A stretch of 44,744 nucleotides of DNA from Planctomicrobium piriforme (GTDB lineage Bacteria; Planctomycetota; Planctomycetia; Planctomycetales; Planctomycetaceae): positions 1-44,744 of the forward strand of contig CAMATH010000065.1 of NCBI GenBank assembly GCA_945860955.1, read 5' to 3'. A program made the position numbers and the translations under genes. The notes under the pieces are model-generated. The model had not been told where the DNA came from. It saw only the letters and a list, made by a program, of their open reading frames with translations, and searched no databases. The number at the start of each line of letters is the position of its first letter. Within the stretch, counting starts at the first letter, position 1. Below are positions 7,761 to 16,387 of this stretch, one piece after another.

Positions 7761-9397
7761 CAGTGGGCGCACCCGCAACCGTCACCCAGGTTGCCTTTGA
7801 GCAATTCGACACGGAGCGCTTCGCTCCCCTGTGTGGCAATGACCTCACCCGGCAACATCCCCGCGATCAATTCGGTGTGAGTCGCCGTCCGGACCCCGGT
7901 ACGGACTTTTCGGATCTCGAACAGTCGGAGGGAATCGGGTTTGAGAAAGTCGCGATGGCGCACGAAGACGATGGTGCAGCACCCTTCCGAGTGAACCGCC
8001 TCGTTCGGCACGACGACCGCCTGGGGATCCTCGCGCAGCACAATCCGTCCCGCGCCGAACGATCTGGCTTTCACTTGTCGTGCGTCATTGCGGACTTCGG
8101 CCCGCACTTTCAACATCCGGGTGTCCGGGTCGATGGAATCCGCGATCCAGTCAATCGATCCCGTGAAATCGGCTTCGCCTCCGTCGGAGTGGAACAACAG
8201 CTTCTGCCCTGGTTTCACGAATCGGGCTTCATGCTGGGGAACATCGACCGTCACCCACAATTGGCTCCGGTCGGCGACGGTGCACAGTCGCGTTGTGGTA
8301 TCGACCACCTCGCCCACGACGGCGTGATGTTCCACCAGCACCCCTTCGATCGGCGATCGCACCGGAATCAGACTGGAACTCGCACTCTGTGCTTGGAGCG
8401 CGGGGATCAACTCTTCCGGAATGCCCAGAAACCGAAGCTGTCGCGACGCCTCGTCGATCGTCAGTTTCTCGAATGTTTCTAACGCTATCGGCAGACCAAG
8501 ATTGACCAGCGCTTCCCGCGCGGCGAGCAAGCGAATCTCCGACTCTTGAACCGCGGCCTCCGCTTCCTGGACCTGTCGACCCGGAATCGAACCTTTGCCC
8601 GCGAGCGCCGCGAGTCGGTCATGCACCCGCCGCTTCAGGCCGGTCTCCCCCAGCGACTTGAGAAATTCGCTCTTCGCGGTCCCCACTTCGCCGGCGTCGA
8701 CCAGCAACAGCACATCCCCGGGTTTGACCGCCTCGCCGATTTGTCGTTGAACCTGCCAGATCACGCCAGGCACCCGACTCGAAAGGTGTGCCGTGTGGTT
8801 TTGATTGAAGGTCACCTCCCCCGTGACCTCAATTGTCTCCACGACGGAAACCAGCGCCGCAGGTTCGGTCGAAACGCCGAGTTTGGTCAGTGTCTCCGGC
8901 GTGGCGACCTGGATCTGCCGTTCGTGGGTCTTGCACCGGCTGTTGTTCGCCGGCCGGGGGCGTAAACGCAGCGCGGCGTCGATCTGTTCAATTCGATCGG
9001 GAGCGACCGCCAGCGGTTTCTCCAATTGGGGGACATCGGGGTGTTCGTACGGGCATTCGGTGATTCCATGAACGCGACACCAGCCGTACCCTTTCGATTT
9101 TTGGGCCGCCTCATCGCAGACCACACAGACCGATTCGGGAACGCTGTGTTCCGCGCACCAGTCGTCCACGGCGCTGGTCGGTTCCCCGATCCAGGCGGAG
9201 AATTTGGGGATTCTCCAATGATGCAACTGACCCCAGGCGAGGACACCGAACAGCGCTGCCAGCACCAGGAGGGCGGGCAGCGATTGAAGTGCCCGGTGAG
9301 TGAAGGGAAGTCGCGGAGACTTGGGCCAAAGCGACGCTGTCGCGGAATCGCGGTTTCCAGTGAGGACTGGTGGTGAATGTGTCGCAGGGCTGGACAT
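7760..9397 (-). CDS. RND efflux periplasmic adaptor subunit (CzcB/CusB type), first of two
   Basis: A 545-residue adaptor, longer than its downstream paralogue because of an N-terminal metal-binding region. After a membrane anchor (about residues 36-57) come C81/H84/C91/C94 in C-x2-H-x6-C-x2-C spacing and a second, altered site C107/H110/C115/H119. The adaptor core follows: SSRVPGVIWQVQRQIGEAVKPGD, a long helical hairpin around 270-340, and VRSPIEGVLVEHHAVVGEVV. The tail ends in GDGCGCAH, two further cysteines and a histidine. The open frame reaches 9652, but the ATG at 9397 is preferred because AGGA lies seven bases upstream and the membrane anchor then sits near the N-terminus. The gene follows a secreted Cys/His-rich protein in the same operon. 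Confidence 0.9.
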   Translation of the reverse strand: MSSPATHSPPVLTGNRDSATASLWPKSPRLPFTHRALQSLPALLVLAALFGVLAWGQLHHWRIPKFSAWIGEPTSAVDDWCAEHSVPESVCVVCDEAAQKSKGYGWCRVHGITECPYEHPDVPQLEKPLAVAPDRIEQIDAALRLRPRPANNSRCKTHERQIQVATPETLTKLGVSTEPAALVSVVETIEVTGEVTFNQNHTAHLSSRVPGVIWQVQRQIGEAVKPGDVLLLVDAGEVGTAKSEFLKSLGETGLKRRVHDRLAALAGKGSIPGRQVQEAEAAVQESEIRLLAAREALVNLGLPIALETFEKLTIDEASRQLRFLGIPEELIPALQAQSASSSLIPVRSPIEGVLVEHHAVVGEVVDTTTRLCTVADRSQLWVTVDVPQHEARFVKPGQKLLFHSDGGEADFTGSIDWIADSIDPDTRMLKVRAEVRNDARQVKARSFGAGRIVLREDPQAVVVPNEAVHSEGCCTIVFVRHRDFLKPDSLRLFEIRKVRTGVRTATHTELIAGMLPGEVIATQGSEALRVELLKGNLGDGCGCAH

Positions 9398-9572
9398 GAC
9401 AGAGTCCTGATGCATGACGGAGATGGCGTGATCCCAACGGCCCCGAACGGGCGACCGAGCGCACGCCCGATTGCCGACGGTCCCAAGGGAAGAGAGCGAA
9501 CCCGTACTGCACTCTCGTATCGGATAGCGAAATGCGGCGTTCGTGTTGCAGAGGTCGCTTGTCAGCCGACGA

Positions 9573-10088
9573 CTAACAGCGCAGGACGATCGTCTGCCAC
9601 ATCGTCCAATGAATCGGCGGATCGCCACTTCGCCCGCACAACACGCTGCCACACGACCATGTCGCCAGCCCGGCGATGTCGTCCGTGCGAGCGATCCAGG
9701 CCGCGCTCGTCGCGGTGGGAGTCACACGGGTCAGACCGGCGGTGCGAACCAAGTCGTCCTGCTGTGTCAACAACGGCCAATGCGCGCAGTCACACAGCGT
9801 GCCCGTTTCACTCCCCAGCGTCTCCGACCGGTGATCCTGGTCACTGGAATGCCGACCGACAGAATGCGAGTGACCAGAATGTGCGTGGTGGCACCCACCC
9901 TCGTGGTCGTGATCGCAGGTCGGCTTCGCGCCTTCCCCGACAGACGTCGGGCCACATCCACCACAACCGGCAGGCCCACCATCCAGGCGGACCGAACCAC
10001 CCTCCGACACACACAGATACAACGGTGCCGCGTTCCACGAGAGGAACTGCGTCAACGCGAGTAGCAGTGTCAGAACCTGGGAGGCCAT
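9573..10088 (-). CDS. Secreted Cys/His-rich protein at the head of the metal-efflux operon
   Basis: A 171-residue protein with an N-terminal signal peptide (MASQVLTLLLALTQFLSWNA) and a mature part beginning APLYLCVSEGGSV. It is rich in cysteine and histidine: GCGGCGPT, a cluster CDHDHEGGCHHAHSGHSHS (about residues 58-76), CDCAHW, and further cysteines near the C-terminus. The frame opens with a GTG at 10118; the ATG at 10088 is chosen because it places the signal peptide at the N-terminus. It is the first gene of the minus-strand run that contains the adaptors, pump, lipoprotein and CDF transporter. Periplasmic metal binding is inferred from composition and position; the protein belongs to no family I can name. 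Confidence 0.72.
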   Translation of the reverse strand: MASQVLTLLLALTQFLSWNAAPLYLCVSEGGSVRLDGGPAGCGGCGPTSVGEGAKPTCDHDHEGGCHHAHSGHSHSVGRHSSDQDHRSETLGSETGTLCDCAHWPLLTQQDDLVRTAGLTRVTPTATSAAWIARTDDIAGLATWSCGSVLCGRSGDPPIHWTMWQTIVLRC

Positions 10089-10319
10089 GCGGGTTTCAGC
10101 GGGAGCAAAGGCCGGCACGATCTTGGCGTCGAGTCAACCGGTCAGTCGTGGGAACCATTTTAAGCCAGATTCCAGGGTGAGGGATAGACGAGATTCTCCC
10201 GATCGCGGTAATGAACACTTCGTCGCACGGTGAAGTCGTTTTTCCAAGTCATGCGTACAATCTCCCCCGCCAGACTTCCCACTGGACGGCTTCAGCCAGG
10301 AACCGTCGTTCCATAGCAG

Positions 10320-13300
10320 TCACGTCACCTGAAACAGGCTGATGTCATCCGCCACCGCGAGGTCGGCCGAGGTACCGCTATAGCGCTGCGCCATCCACCG
10401 CAACCAGTTGTCACTCGGCGCACCGTACGGGCGGAATTTCTCCAGAGTGCCCCGCTCGTCGGAATAGAGCAGCGCGCGGTTGACTCCCAGCTTCGAGGCG
10501 GAGGGGGTGTCGATGAGGTTGCTGGAGTCGCTGGCCCCCATGGGAAACAGCACCCGCATCTCGAATTCCCGCAGCGTCTGGCGGCTGAACCACCGCTCCA
10601 GGTTGTTGTACGAATCGCACCAGACGATCACATGAAGGCCGACGGCTGGTCCGTCTTTCAGCAGGCTGTTCAACTGCTGGGCGGCCGACACTGTCTCCTT
10701 CCGGTCGAAGCCTCCAAACCCGAATTCGTCGTCCGAATTGCGCAAGTCCCGGAAACGGGACAGGTCGTCAAGAACCAGGAACCAGGCCGCTCCGGCCCCC
10801 CCCTCATCACGCCGCCGGGTCAGTTCGGCCGCCATTTCCCCCAAGACCCGCCCAGCGTCGGCCGGACCTCCCAATTCCACCTGACTGGGCAATACGCCGC
10901 GGATCCGTGACCAGCGACCCGGCCCGCTGTCGGGCGGTTCCCCCGACAACAGCCACGCGCGGCGGGGAGTTTCGGTATTTCCGCTCGCGGTCAGTGTCAC
11001 CAGACTGTTCGCCAGAATTCCCAATGCCATCTGCGAATCCTGCCCCACCAGCAACAGATTCGCTCCCGATCTCCGACTGAACGTCACGGTCGAGGGCCCG
11101 GTGATCGCGACCGCCTCCCCCAGCCAGATTCTGGGTGGCCCCGATTCTCTCTGCGCCGACGCCAGATCCGCCGTCGTCGCTTCGATCTCGCTCCGCCACG
11201 CGCTGTTGCGCAGCGGATCCGCTGGGACGTTGCCTTCGAACACAATTTGGTCCGGCGCGGGTCGGCCGCGCGCCACCGCCAGGTCGGCGACCCGCTGGAG
11301 AAAGTCATCGCGCTGGGTGTCGTCGAGCCAGGCGACCTGAAACGGACTGTTCCCCTCAACCAGTCCGTTCGCGTCGTTGTAGATCGCTTCACCCGGGCGC
11401 GTCAGCAAGCGAGCCGCGGTATTGTCTTCCGACAAAATCAAATGGGCGTCCGCCTCGCTGCATTGGAGCGCGATACGAACCGCCATCTGTCCCACCGTCG
11501 TGCGTGGCAGCGAATACGAACCGCCCAGTGTTTGCGATCCCAACAGTATATGGATCCCGAACGCCCGCCCCTGCCGAACCAGCCGGTCCAACAGCAGCGC
11601 CGCCTGTTGCGAGTAGCGGTCGTCCTCGACGAAAAACTCCTGAAACTCATCGACGATCAGCAGGACTCGCGGCATCGGTCGATCGGGAACCGCCTGCCGA
11701 AAGGCGGCGATATCCTGAACCCCCTGCGATCGGAACAAATCCCCTCTCTCGCGCAGCACCGTATCGAGCCGTTCCAGCACACTGACGCCGAACTCCCGGT
11801 CGCTTTCAATCGCGATCGCGCGGGCGTGGGGCAACTGATGGGTCGCGTAGGTCTTGAACTCGACCCCCTTCTTGAAGTCAATGAGATAGAACTCGACTTC
11901 GTCAGGCGAATAACGGAGCGCCAGATCGGTGATGATCACATTGAGCAGCGTCGACTTGCCCGAACCGGTCTTGCCGGCGATCAGCACATGCTGCGACGTC
12001 CCCTTCCCCAGTTGCAGGTATTGCAGCCGCGTCGCGCCGGCTCTTCCCAAGGGCACCCGAACCAGCGACCGGCTGTCTTCCTTCCAGTATTGTTCCCGCC
12101 GAGGCACGATTCTCTGGAACGGCACTTCGACCCGCCGCACATCTTTCGATAGTTCGCCGAACTTCCGGACCAGCGACACCAACTGCGGCGCGGCGGGGGG
12201 AACGTCGGGCACGATTACCACCGGTTCCGCACCGAGCCTCTTGTTCACGAAGTTTCCGTCGCTCCAATCCAATACGGTCGCGACTTCTTCCAGACTCTGG
12301 GGATCAAAGCCGTGCGGCCGGGGAAGCCGCGTGTCAAACGCGATCAGTGTCGCCACGCCGCACCGCGCCCCTTTCGTCGCGATGCTGACCAACCGCTGGG
12401 CGCTCTTTTCGCTGAAGCCGGCGGGAAACCCCGCGATCACCAGCACCCGGTACGGTTCCGCGACTTCCCCAGCCTGGCGGTTGTAGTCCTCAATCGATTC
12501 GAACTCGTTCCGCAGGTACTTCTGAAACACCGTTTCCATGTGTTCCGTCAGCTTCGCGAGTTGCGTGTCGATTTGTGATGATTCCGTCCAGATCCGGCTG
12601 GTGATCAGCAAATCGTCGAAATCGGCGAGATTCATAAACGCGGCGAAATTCTCCCCCAATCCCACGGGATCGAAAATCGTAAACCGGACCGCTCCGGGGG
12701 GGAGGTGCGCCATCAGTCGCAGCATGGTTGACTGCAACACCTGAATCGAGGCGGCAACACCCGCACCTTCCGCCTTCAGGAGAAGCGCGGGGGCACCGGG
12801 AAAAGACCAGACCGCCGGCCACCGCAGCGATTGCGATGGAACCGGCAATTGCCGATCCGCAGGCATCCCTCCCGGCCAATCGGCGAAATTCACGGAGTAA
12901 TCGCCAATGCGAAGTCCCTGGGTGGGGGGCGATTCCGGAGGGAGCCATTGCGGGTCGGCGATTTCGCTCCAGGCCGGGAAATTGGAACGGCTCTCCTGAA
13001 GGTGCCGCTCTGTGGTTGAGACCAGCGAATGCGTCAGCCCGTCCCACGCTTGTGTGCAACGTTGCCCGATCTCGCAGGAGCCGCGGGCCGCCAGTTCCCG
13101 TTCTCGTTCAAATTGGGCGGTTTTTTCCGACCGCGCCCGGTCATGTTGCAGACGGATCGCCGTCAGATCACGTCGGACGGCCGCCTCGAGTGCCAGGAGG
13201 GCCACGTTTTGTTTTTCCGACGCGACCCGCAGCGCGTTGTCGCGAGATTGGGTCACTACCGCGAGTTGTGTCTCGCGGCGGGCGGCGCCGTCGGCGAGCG

Positions 13301-14366
13301 CCGCGTCCCGGTCGGCGGTGAATTTGATCAGTGAACGATCACGGCGTTCGACAATCTCGGCATGGCGACGGAGCGCTTCCTGTTCAAACGCCTTGAGTTC
13401 GCCGTCGGCGAGTCGCTGCCATTCGGCGGCACATGCCCGGGCTTCGCCATGGGCCGACAACAACGCCTCCGCAGGGTCGGCGGTGACCTGTGCCGCCGAC
13501 ATCCACAACGCCAGCCAGAAGACCGCACAGAACCCCAGAGCGCAACCGCCGGAGATCAGCCCCCACTCCGGCCCAAGTGTCAAAGTCGGACTGAACCAGG
13601 TCGGGTTCACCAGAAACCAGAACCCCGCGAACGCCGCACCGAGAACGAGTACGGTAATCGCCAGTGGCATCCACCCGGCCAAAGCACGGGGCAGGATCAG
13701 TTTCGCGATCTGGCGGGCTCGCAGTTCGACTTCTTCCGTCGCGACAGAACAGCGCTGTGCTAATTCGTCGCGGGACCTGGCGAGTGGCGACGGAGGGGGA
13801 GCGTCCCCGAACCGACCACGCCGACGTTCAATCAACGCTTCGGTTTGCGCGAAAAGCGTCTGAACCCGCTCGTCTTGTGAAATCAATGAACCACGGGTCT
13901 GTTCAAACTGCTGCCGCAGCCGCTCGAGCTGGAACTTCGGGCTTTCATTCGCGGTGTCATCCGTCAGCGAATTGAGCAACCACGCGTTTTCCTGAAACTT
14001 GGATTCGATTCGGGACGACGCGGCGGCGAAGTGTTCTTCGAGCTGCGCGATCCGCTCACCCGCCTCGGCCTCGATCGCCGTGTGGTCCGCCGCGAGCCGC
14101 TGATCCAACTGCTCGCGTTCGGACTGGAGCGTCCGTTCGCGCTCTTCGAGTTTCTGGTCGCGGTCGTTCGACAGCGCGAGCAGCGACTGTTGAAATCGCC
14201 ATTCCGCCTGCCGGTCGGCCGTCGCTTCGAGCCGGGCCAGTTCGCGTTCAAACTCCTGCCGTTGGGCGATGCCGGCCTGAAGCCGATCGAGGATTTCGGG
14301 TGTGGGATCGATCCACAGGGGAGCCGACTCGCTCTGCGTGGCATCTTCGAGCGAATCGAACAGCAT
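10320..14366 (-). CDS. Large membrane-anchored FtsK/SpoIIIE-type ATPase, EssC/EccC-like
   Basis: A 1348-residue ATPase, the likely motor of a type VII-like secretion system. Residues 1-190 are highly charged coiled coil, followed by two membrane helices (about 231-254 and 268-290), a second coiled coil (about 310-440), and three ATPase-like domains as in EccC/EssC. Domain 1 (about 530-720) has no recognisable Walker A. Domain 2 has Walker A GKTGSGKST (798-806) and Walker B VLLIVDE ending at Asp906-Glu907. Domain 3 (about 1080-1330) keeps a strand-loop LLLVGQDSQ and VLDD but lacks a normal P-loop. Thus only the middle domain looks fully active. The ATG at 14366 lies 7 bases after the upstream WXG100-like stop; an ATG at 14414 would add 16 residues and overlap that gene. 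No FHA domain is visible, unlike Firmicute EssC. Confidence 0.85.
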   Translation of the reverse strand: MLFDSLEDATQSESAPLWIDPTPEILDRLQAGIAQRQEFERELARLEATADRQAEWRFQQSLLALSNDRDQKLEERERTLQSEREQLDQRLAADHTAIEAEAGERIAQLEEHFAAASSRIESKFQENAWLLNSLTDDTANESPKFQLERLRQQFEQTRGSLISQDERVQTLFAQTEALIERRRGRFGDAPPPSPLARSRDELAQRCSVATEEVELRARQIAKLILPRALAGWMPLAITVLVLGAAFAGFWFLVNPTWFSPTLTLGPEWGLISGGCALGFCAVFWLALWMSAAQVTADPAEALLSAHGEARACAAEWQRLADGELKAFEQEALRRHAEIVERRDRSLIKFTADRDAALADGAARRETQLAVVTQSRDNALRVASEKQNVALLALEAAVRRDLTAIRLQHDRARSEKTAQFERERELAARGSCEIGQRCTQAWDGLTHSLVSTTERHLQESRSNFPAWSEIADPQWLPPESPPTQGLRIGDYSVNFADWPGGMPADRQLPVPSQSLRWPAVWSFPGAPALLLKAEGAGVAASIQVLQSTMLRLMAHLPPGAVRFTIFDPVGLGENFAAFMNLADFDDLLITSRIWTESSQIDTQLAKLTEHMETVFQKYLRNEFESIEDYNRQAGEVAEPYRVLVIAGFPAGFSEKSAQRLVSIATKGARCGVATLIAFDTRLPRPHGFDPQSLEEVATVLDWSDGNFVNKRLGAEPVVIVPDVPPAAPQLVSLVRKFGELSKDVRRVEVPFQRIVPRREQYWKEDSRSLVRVPLGRAGATRLQYLQLGKGTSQHVLIAGKTGSGKSTLLNVIITDLALRYSPDEVEFYLIDFKKGVEFKTYATHQLPHARAIAIESDREFGVSVLERLDTVLRERGDLFRSQGVQDIAAFRQAVPDRPMPRVLLIVDEFQEFFVEDDRYSQQAALLLDRLVRQGRAFGIHILLGSQTLGGSYSLPRTTVGQMAVRIALQCSEADAHLILSEDNTAARLLTRPGEAIYNDANGLVEGNSPFQVAWLDDTQRDDFLQRVADLAVARGRPAPDQIVFEGNVPADPLRNSAWRSEIEATTADLASAQRESGPPRIWLGEAVAITGPSTVTFSRRSGANLLLVGQDSQMALGILANSLVTLTASGNTETPRRAWLLSGEPPDSGPGRWSRIRGVLPSQVELGGPADAGRVLGEMAAELTRRRDEGGAGAAWFLVLDDLSRFRDLRNSDDEFGFGGFDRKETVSAAQQLNSLLKDGPAVGLHVIVWCDSYNNLERWFSRQTLREFEMRVLFPMGASDSSNLIDTPSASKLGVNRALLYSDERGTLEKFRPYGAPSDNWLRWMAQRYSGTSADLAVADDISLFQVT

Positions 14367-14373
14367 CGCGCCG

Positions 14374-14601
14374 TTACCAGGGTTCACAGTCGCGCTCCGC
14401 CTGTTTGAGAACATCGGACAGTCGTTGAATCACGGTAAACGATCGGGAGAGTTCAATCCCAACCGGAATCACGAACTCTTCTTCAAAGCTTCGGCTGTTA
14501 CCGTCGCGCCATTCTTCGCGGGCGTCGGTCCACGAGGCTTGCAAGACGTCGAGGGCGTCGCGCAGTTGACCTATGCCACCGCTGATATCGCCGTTGTTCA
14601 T
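14374..14601 (-). CDS. WXG100-like small helical protein (75 aa)
   Basis: A 75-residue protein predicted as a helix-turn-helix hairpin. The turn has WRDGNSRSF followed by EEEF (Trp31 to Phe43), the same W-R-D-x-[EN]-x3-F-x-E-E-F pattern as the 90-residue protein encoded upstream. WXG100 proteins are small exported substrates or partners of EssC/EccC ATPases, with a W-x-G turn; here the third position is Asp followed by Gly. The ATG at 14601 overlaps the stop of the preceding gene (ATGA), and the ATPase gene follows after 7 bases, so co-translation is likely. At 75 residues it is shorter than the usual 90-100. Its role as substrate or component is inferred from context. Confidence 0.72.
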   Translation of the reverse strand: MNNGDISGGIGQLRDALDVLQASWTDAREEWRDGNSRSFEEEFVIPVGIELSRSFTVIQRLSDVLKQAERDCEPW

Positions 14602-15224
14602 GGAAGAATCGACTCAGAAGAGGCAGGGGTTGGAACTTCCGCGGCGTCGTACGGCAAAAGCGGGACGTCCGCAGGAATCGCATCCGCGTCGTTGGTGGGA
14701 GCCCTTCGCAGGGAAGGGGGCGCGTCAGGTTCGCTCGTCGGGGGGGCGATCTCTGCGTATCGCTCGAGGGCGTGTAACGTGCGGTCGAGCAGCGCCAGGC
14801 CACGGACGACGTCGACATCGAGACAATCGCGTAGCAGATTCATTTTGCCGCGATACTCGTCGATCTCTTCGCGCACGATGCGAGCCCATTTGCGGACGAC
14901 GACGGTTTTTTCCTCGGCTTGGCGCAGACGCTCTTTGGCCGTGCGGAGGTTTTCTTTTTCCTCAATGCAACTGGGGGTGTAGTCTTTCGTTTTCTTCATC
15001 AGCGCCGTGTCGAGCGCCGACCGTGCCCGGCTGATCTGCTCGTGACACCGCAACACTTGCAACCGCCAGTAGGTGGTGGCGTCCCCTTCAATCCACTGCA
15101 ACATCTTCTGCGCCTGCCGATCGAGGTTTTGCAGCACGCCATGCGCGTCTTCGTTGAAGCGGGCGAACGCGCCACGAAACCGCGAGATCGCATCGACCGA
15201 GGTGACATTCGCGGATTCAGCCAT
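14598..15224 (-). CDS. Coiled-coil protein of the WXG100/FtsK cluster (unknown function)
   Basis: A 208-residue, almost entirely helical, soluble protein with heptad-like charged segments from about residue 20 to 150 (for instance EEKENLRTAKERLRQAEEK), followed by a Pro/Ala-rich tail (about 158-208) that looks disordered. There is no signal peptide or membrane segment. The ATG at 15224 is preferred over 15248 because AGGA lies five bases upstream. It sits between the two WXG100-like genes and overlaps the second by ATGA. I do not recognise a family. Its place and helical build suggest a partner, chaperone or longer substrate of the ATPase, comparable in position to the helical accessory proteins of Gram-positive type VII clusters; this is inference. 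Confidence 0.7.
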   Translation of the reverse strand: MAESANVTSVDAISRFRGAFARFNEDAHGVLQNLDRQAQKMLQWIEGDATTYWRLQVLRCHEQISRARSALDTALMKKTKDYTPSCIEEKENLRTAKERLRQAEEKTVVVRKWARIVREEIDEYRGKMNLLRDCLDVDVVRGLALLDRTLHALERYAEIAPPTSEPDAPPSLRRAPTNDADAIPADVPLLPYDAAEVPTPASSESILP

Positions 15225-15287
15225 CAGGATCCTGCCTGTGTCAAACAACCGGGGGTGATCGGATCATTCTGGAAGCGGAGCCAGTGA

Positions 15288-15560
15288 CTACCGCTGCTGC
15301 AAATACTCGTCGATTCGCTCGGCCTTTCGCAGCAGGAAAGGGATGTATTGGTTGTTCGCCTCAATGAACCGCGCCATCCCTTGCAGGTTCCGGTGGAATT
15401 CTTCAGTGAATCGCTGGTTTTCCTGATCGCGCCACGTGGCGCTCAGGGATTCCAACTGTCCGGACAATGCCGACAACTGGTCGGCGAGGCTCGTGTTGAA
15501 CTTCTTCAGGCCCAGCGCGAACCGACGGAGTTCTTCGGGGTTGACGATCGCCTGGGACAT
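15288..15560 (-). CDS. WXG100 family protein (90 aa)
   Basis: A 90-residue protein of classic WXG100 size: two amphipathic helices (about 7-40 and 50-88) joined by a turn containing WRDQENQRF (Trp43 to Phe51) then TEEF. The usual W-x-G reads W-R-D here, a variant shared with the 75-residue protein of the same cluster. No signal peptide is present, as expected for this export route. The frame extends upstream to 15719, but the ATG at 15560 gives the family length and the normal N-terminal helix. It is the first gene of the minus-strand cluster that ends with the EssC-like ATPase. Confidence 0.78.
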   Translation of the reverse strand: MSQAIVNPEELRRFALGLKKFNTSLADQLSALSGQLESLSATWRDQENQRFTEEFHRNLQGMARFIEANNQYIPFLLRKAERIDEYLQQR

Positions 15561-15842
15561 CGTGGTTGGTTTCGCGGAAAAGGAAATCGATTCTGTTGCA
15601 ACGGCACGCCGCAGATGGAAAATTCGCGGTGGCGGTTGGCGGCGTACTCGGATGACGCCACTGATACAGTAACGGCGAACTGCTGAAAATCTCCACTGCG
15701 TCGCAACGGACTGTGGCATTTTGCCTCAAACTGGAGACCGACACCCAATGGACGTTCACCGTCCAAGCATCGCGATTCACAGGGGATTTTAGGGGACAGG
15801 CACCTGGCGATCCCATCCGGCTTGGGGGGCTGTCGATTGAAC

Positions 15843-15859
15843 CCGCCGCGAAGCGGCGG
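15843..15859. repeat. Short perfect hairpin with GAA loop
   Basis: CCGCCGC and GCGGCGG form a 7-bp G/C stem around a GAA loop. It lies in the non-coding stretch between the WXG100 and reverse-transcriptase genes and resembles the short intergenic hairpins common in high-GC genomes. No T-run follows. Confidence 0.5.
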
Positions 15860-15975
15860 ACTTTTCGCGACCTCGCACGGTTGGCTGGCAAAAACTTGGT
15901 TTGACTCACAATTTCCATTCCAATCGGCCATCACAGGGCCTCCAAAGCCTGCGCAGCCCCCCCGAAACCGCCTAT

Positions 15976-16272
15976 TCACCACACGTCTTGGAACGCGATT
16001 CCGTCTCGACAGACGGCTCCGCCCATGTGCAACGCCGTCTTGCCTAACCTGTCGCCAGCACGTAAGAATACGTTGCCGTCGACAATGTCGGCTTGGGAGC
16101 ATCGGTTCACAGGCGATCGGTCGGCGGTTCGCCAGTTGGGCGGAATTCCAGATCTGCCGCCGCGACAGTCCGATTGGGGATTGTTCATCAAGTGGATCAT
16201 GGTCTTCAGCGTGTCAATTGGCGAGTTCACCCGGGCGACCTCTCGTGTCGCCCGGCCGTCCGCGGAAATCAC
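15976..16272 (-). pseudogene. Possible ankyrin-repeat gene remnant
   Basis: A minus-strand frame of 98 residues contains DRLGKTALHMGGA, close to the D-x-x-G-x-T-P-L-H-x-A-A core of an ankyrin repeat, at its C-terminal end. The rest of the frame has no recognisable repeats and no good start. A decayed copy of an ankyrin-coding segment is one reading; a chance match is another. The neighbouring acyltransferase gene at 17797-19512 carries intact ankyrin repeats with LGNTPLHLAA. Confidence 0.2.
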
Positions 16273-16387
16273 GCGGACGACATCGTGCCCGGGATCGCTT
16301 TCAGGCGAGCGCGAGCGCGACGGGTTCTGTGGATCGTCGCGACGGAAGCGATTCCGCCGCGCTCCCGGAAACGCCGGTACCTAACAG

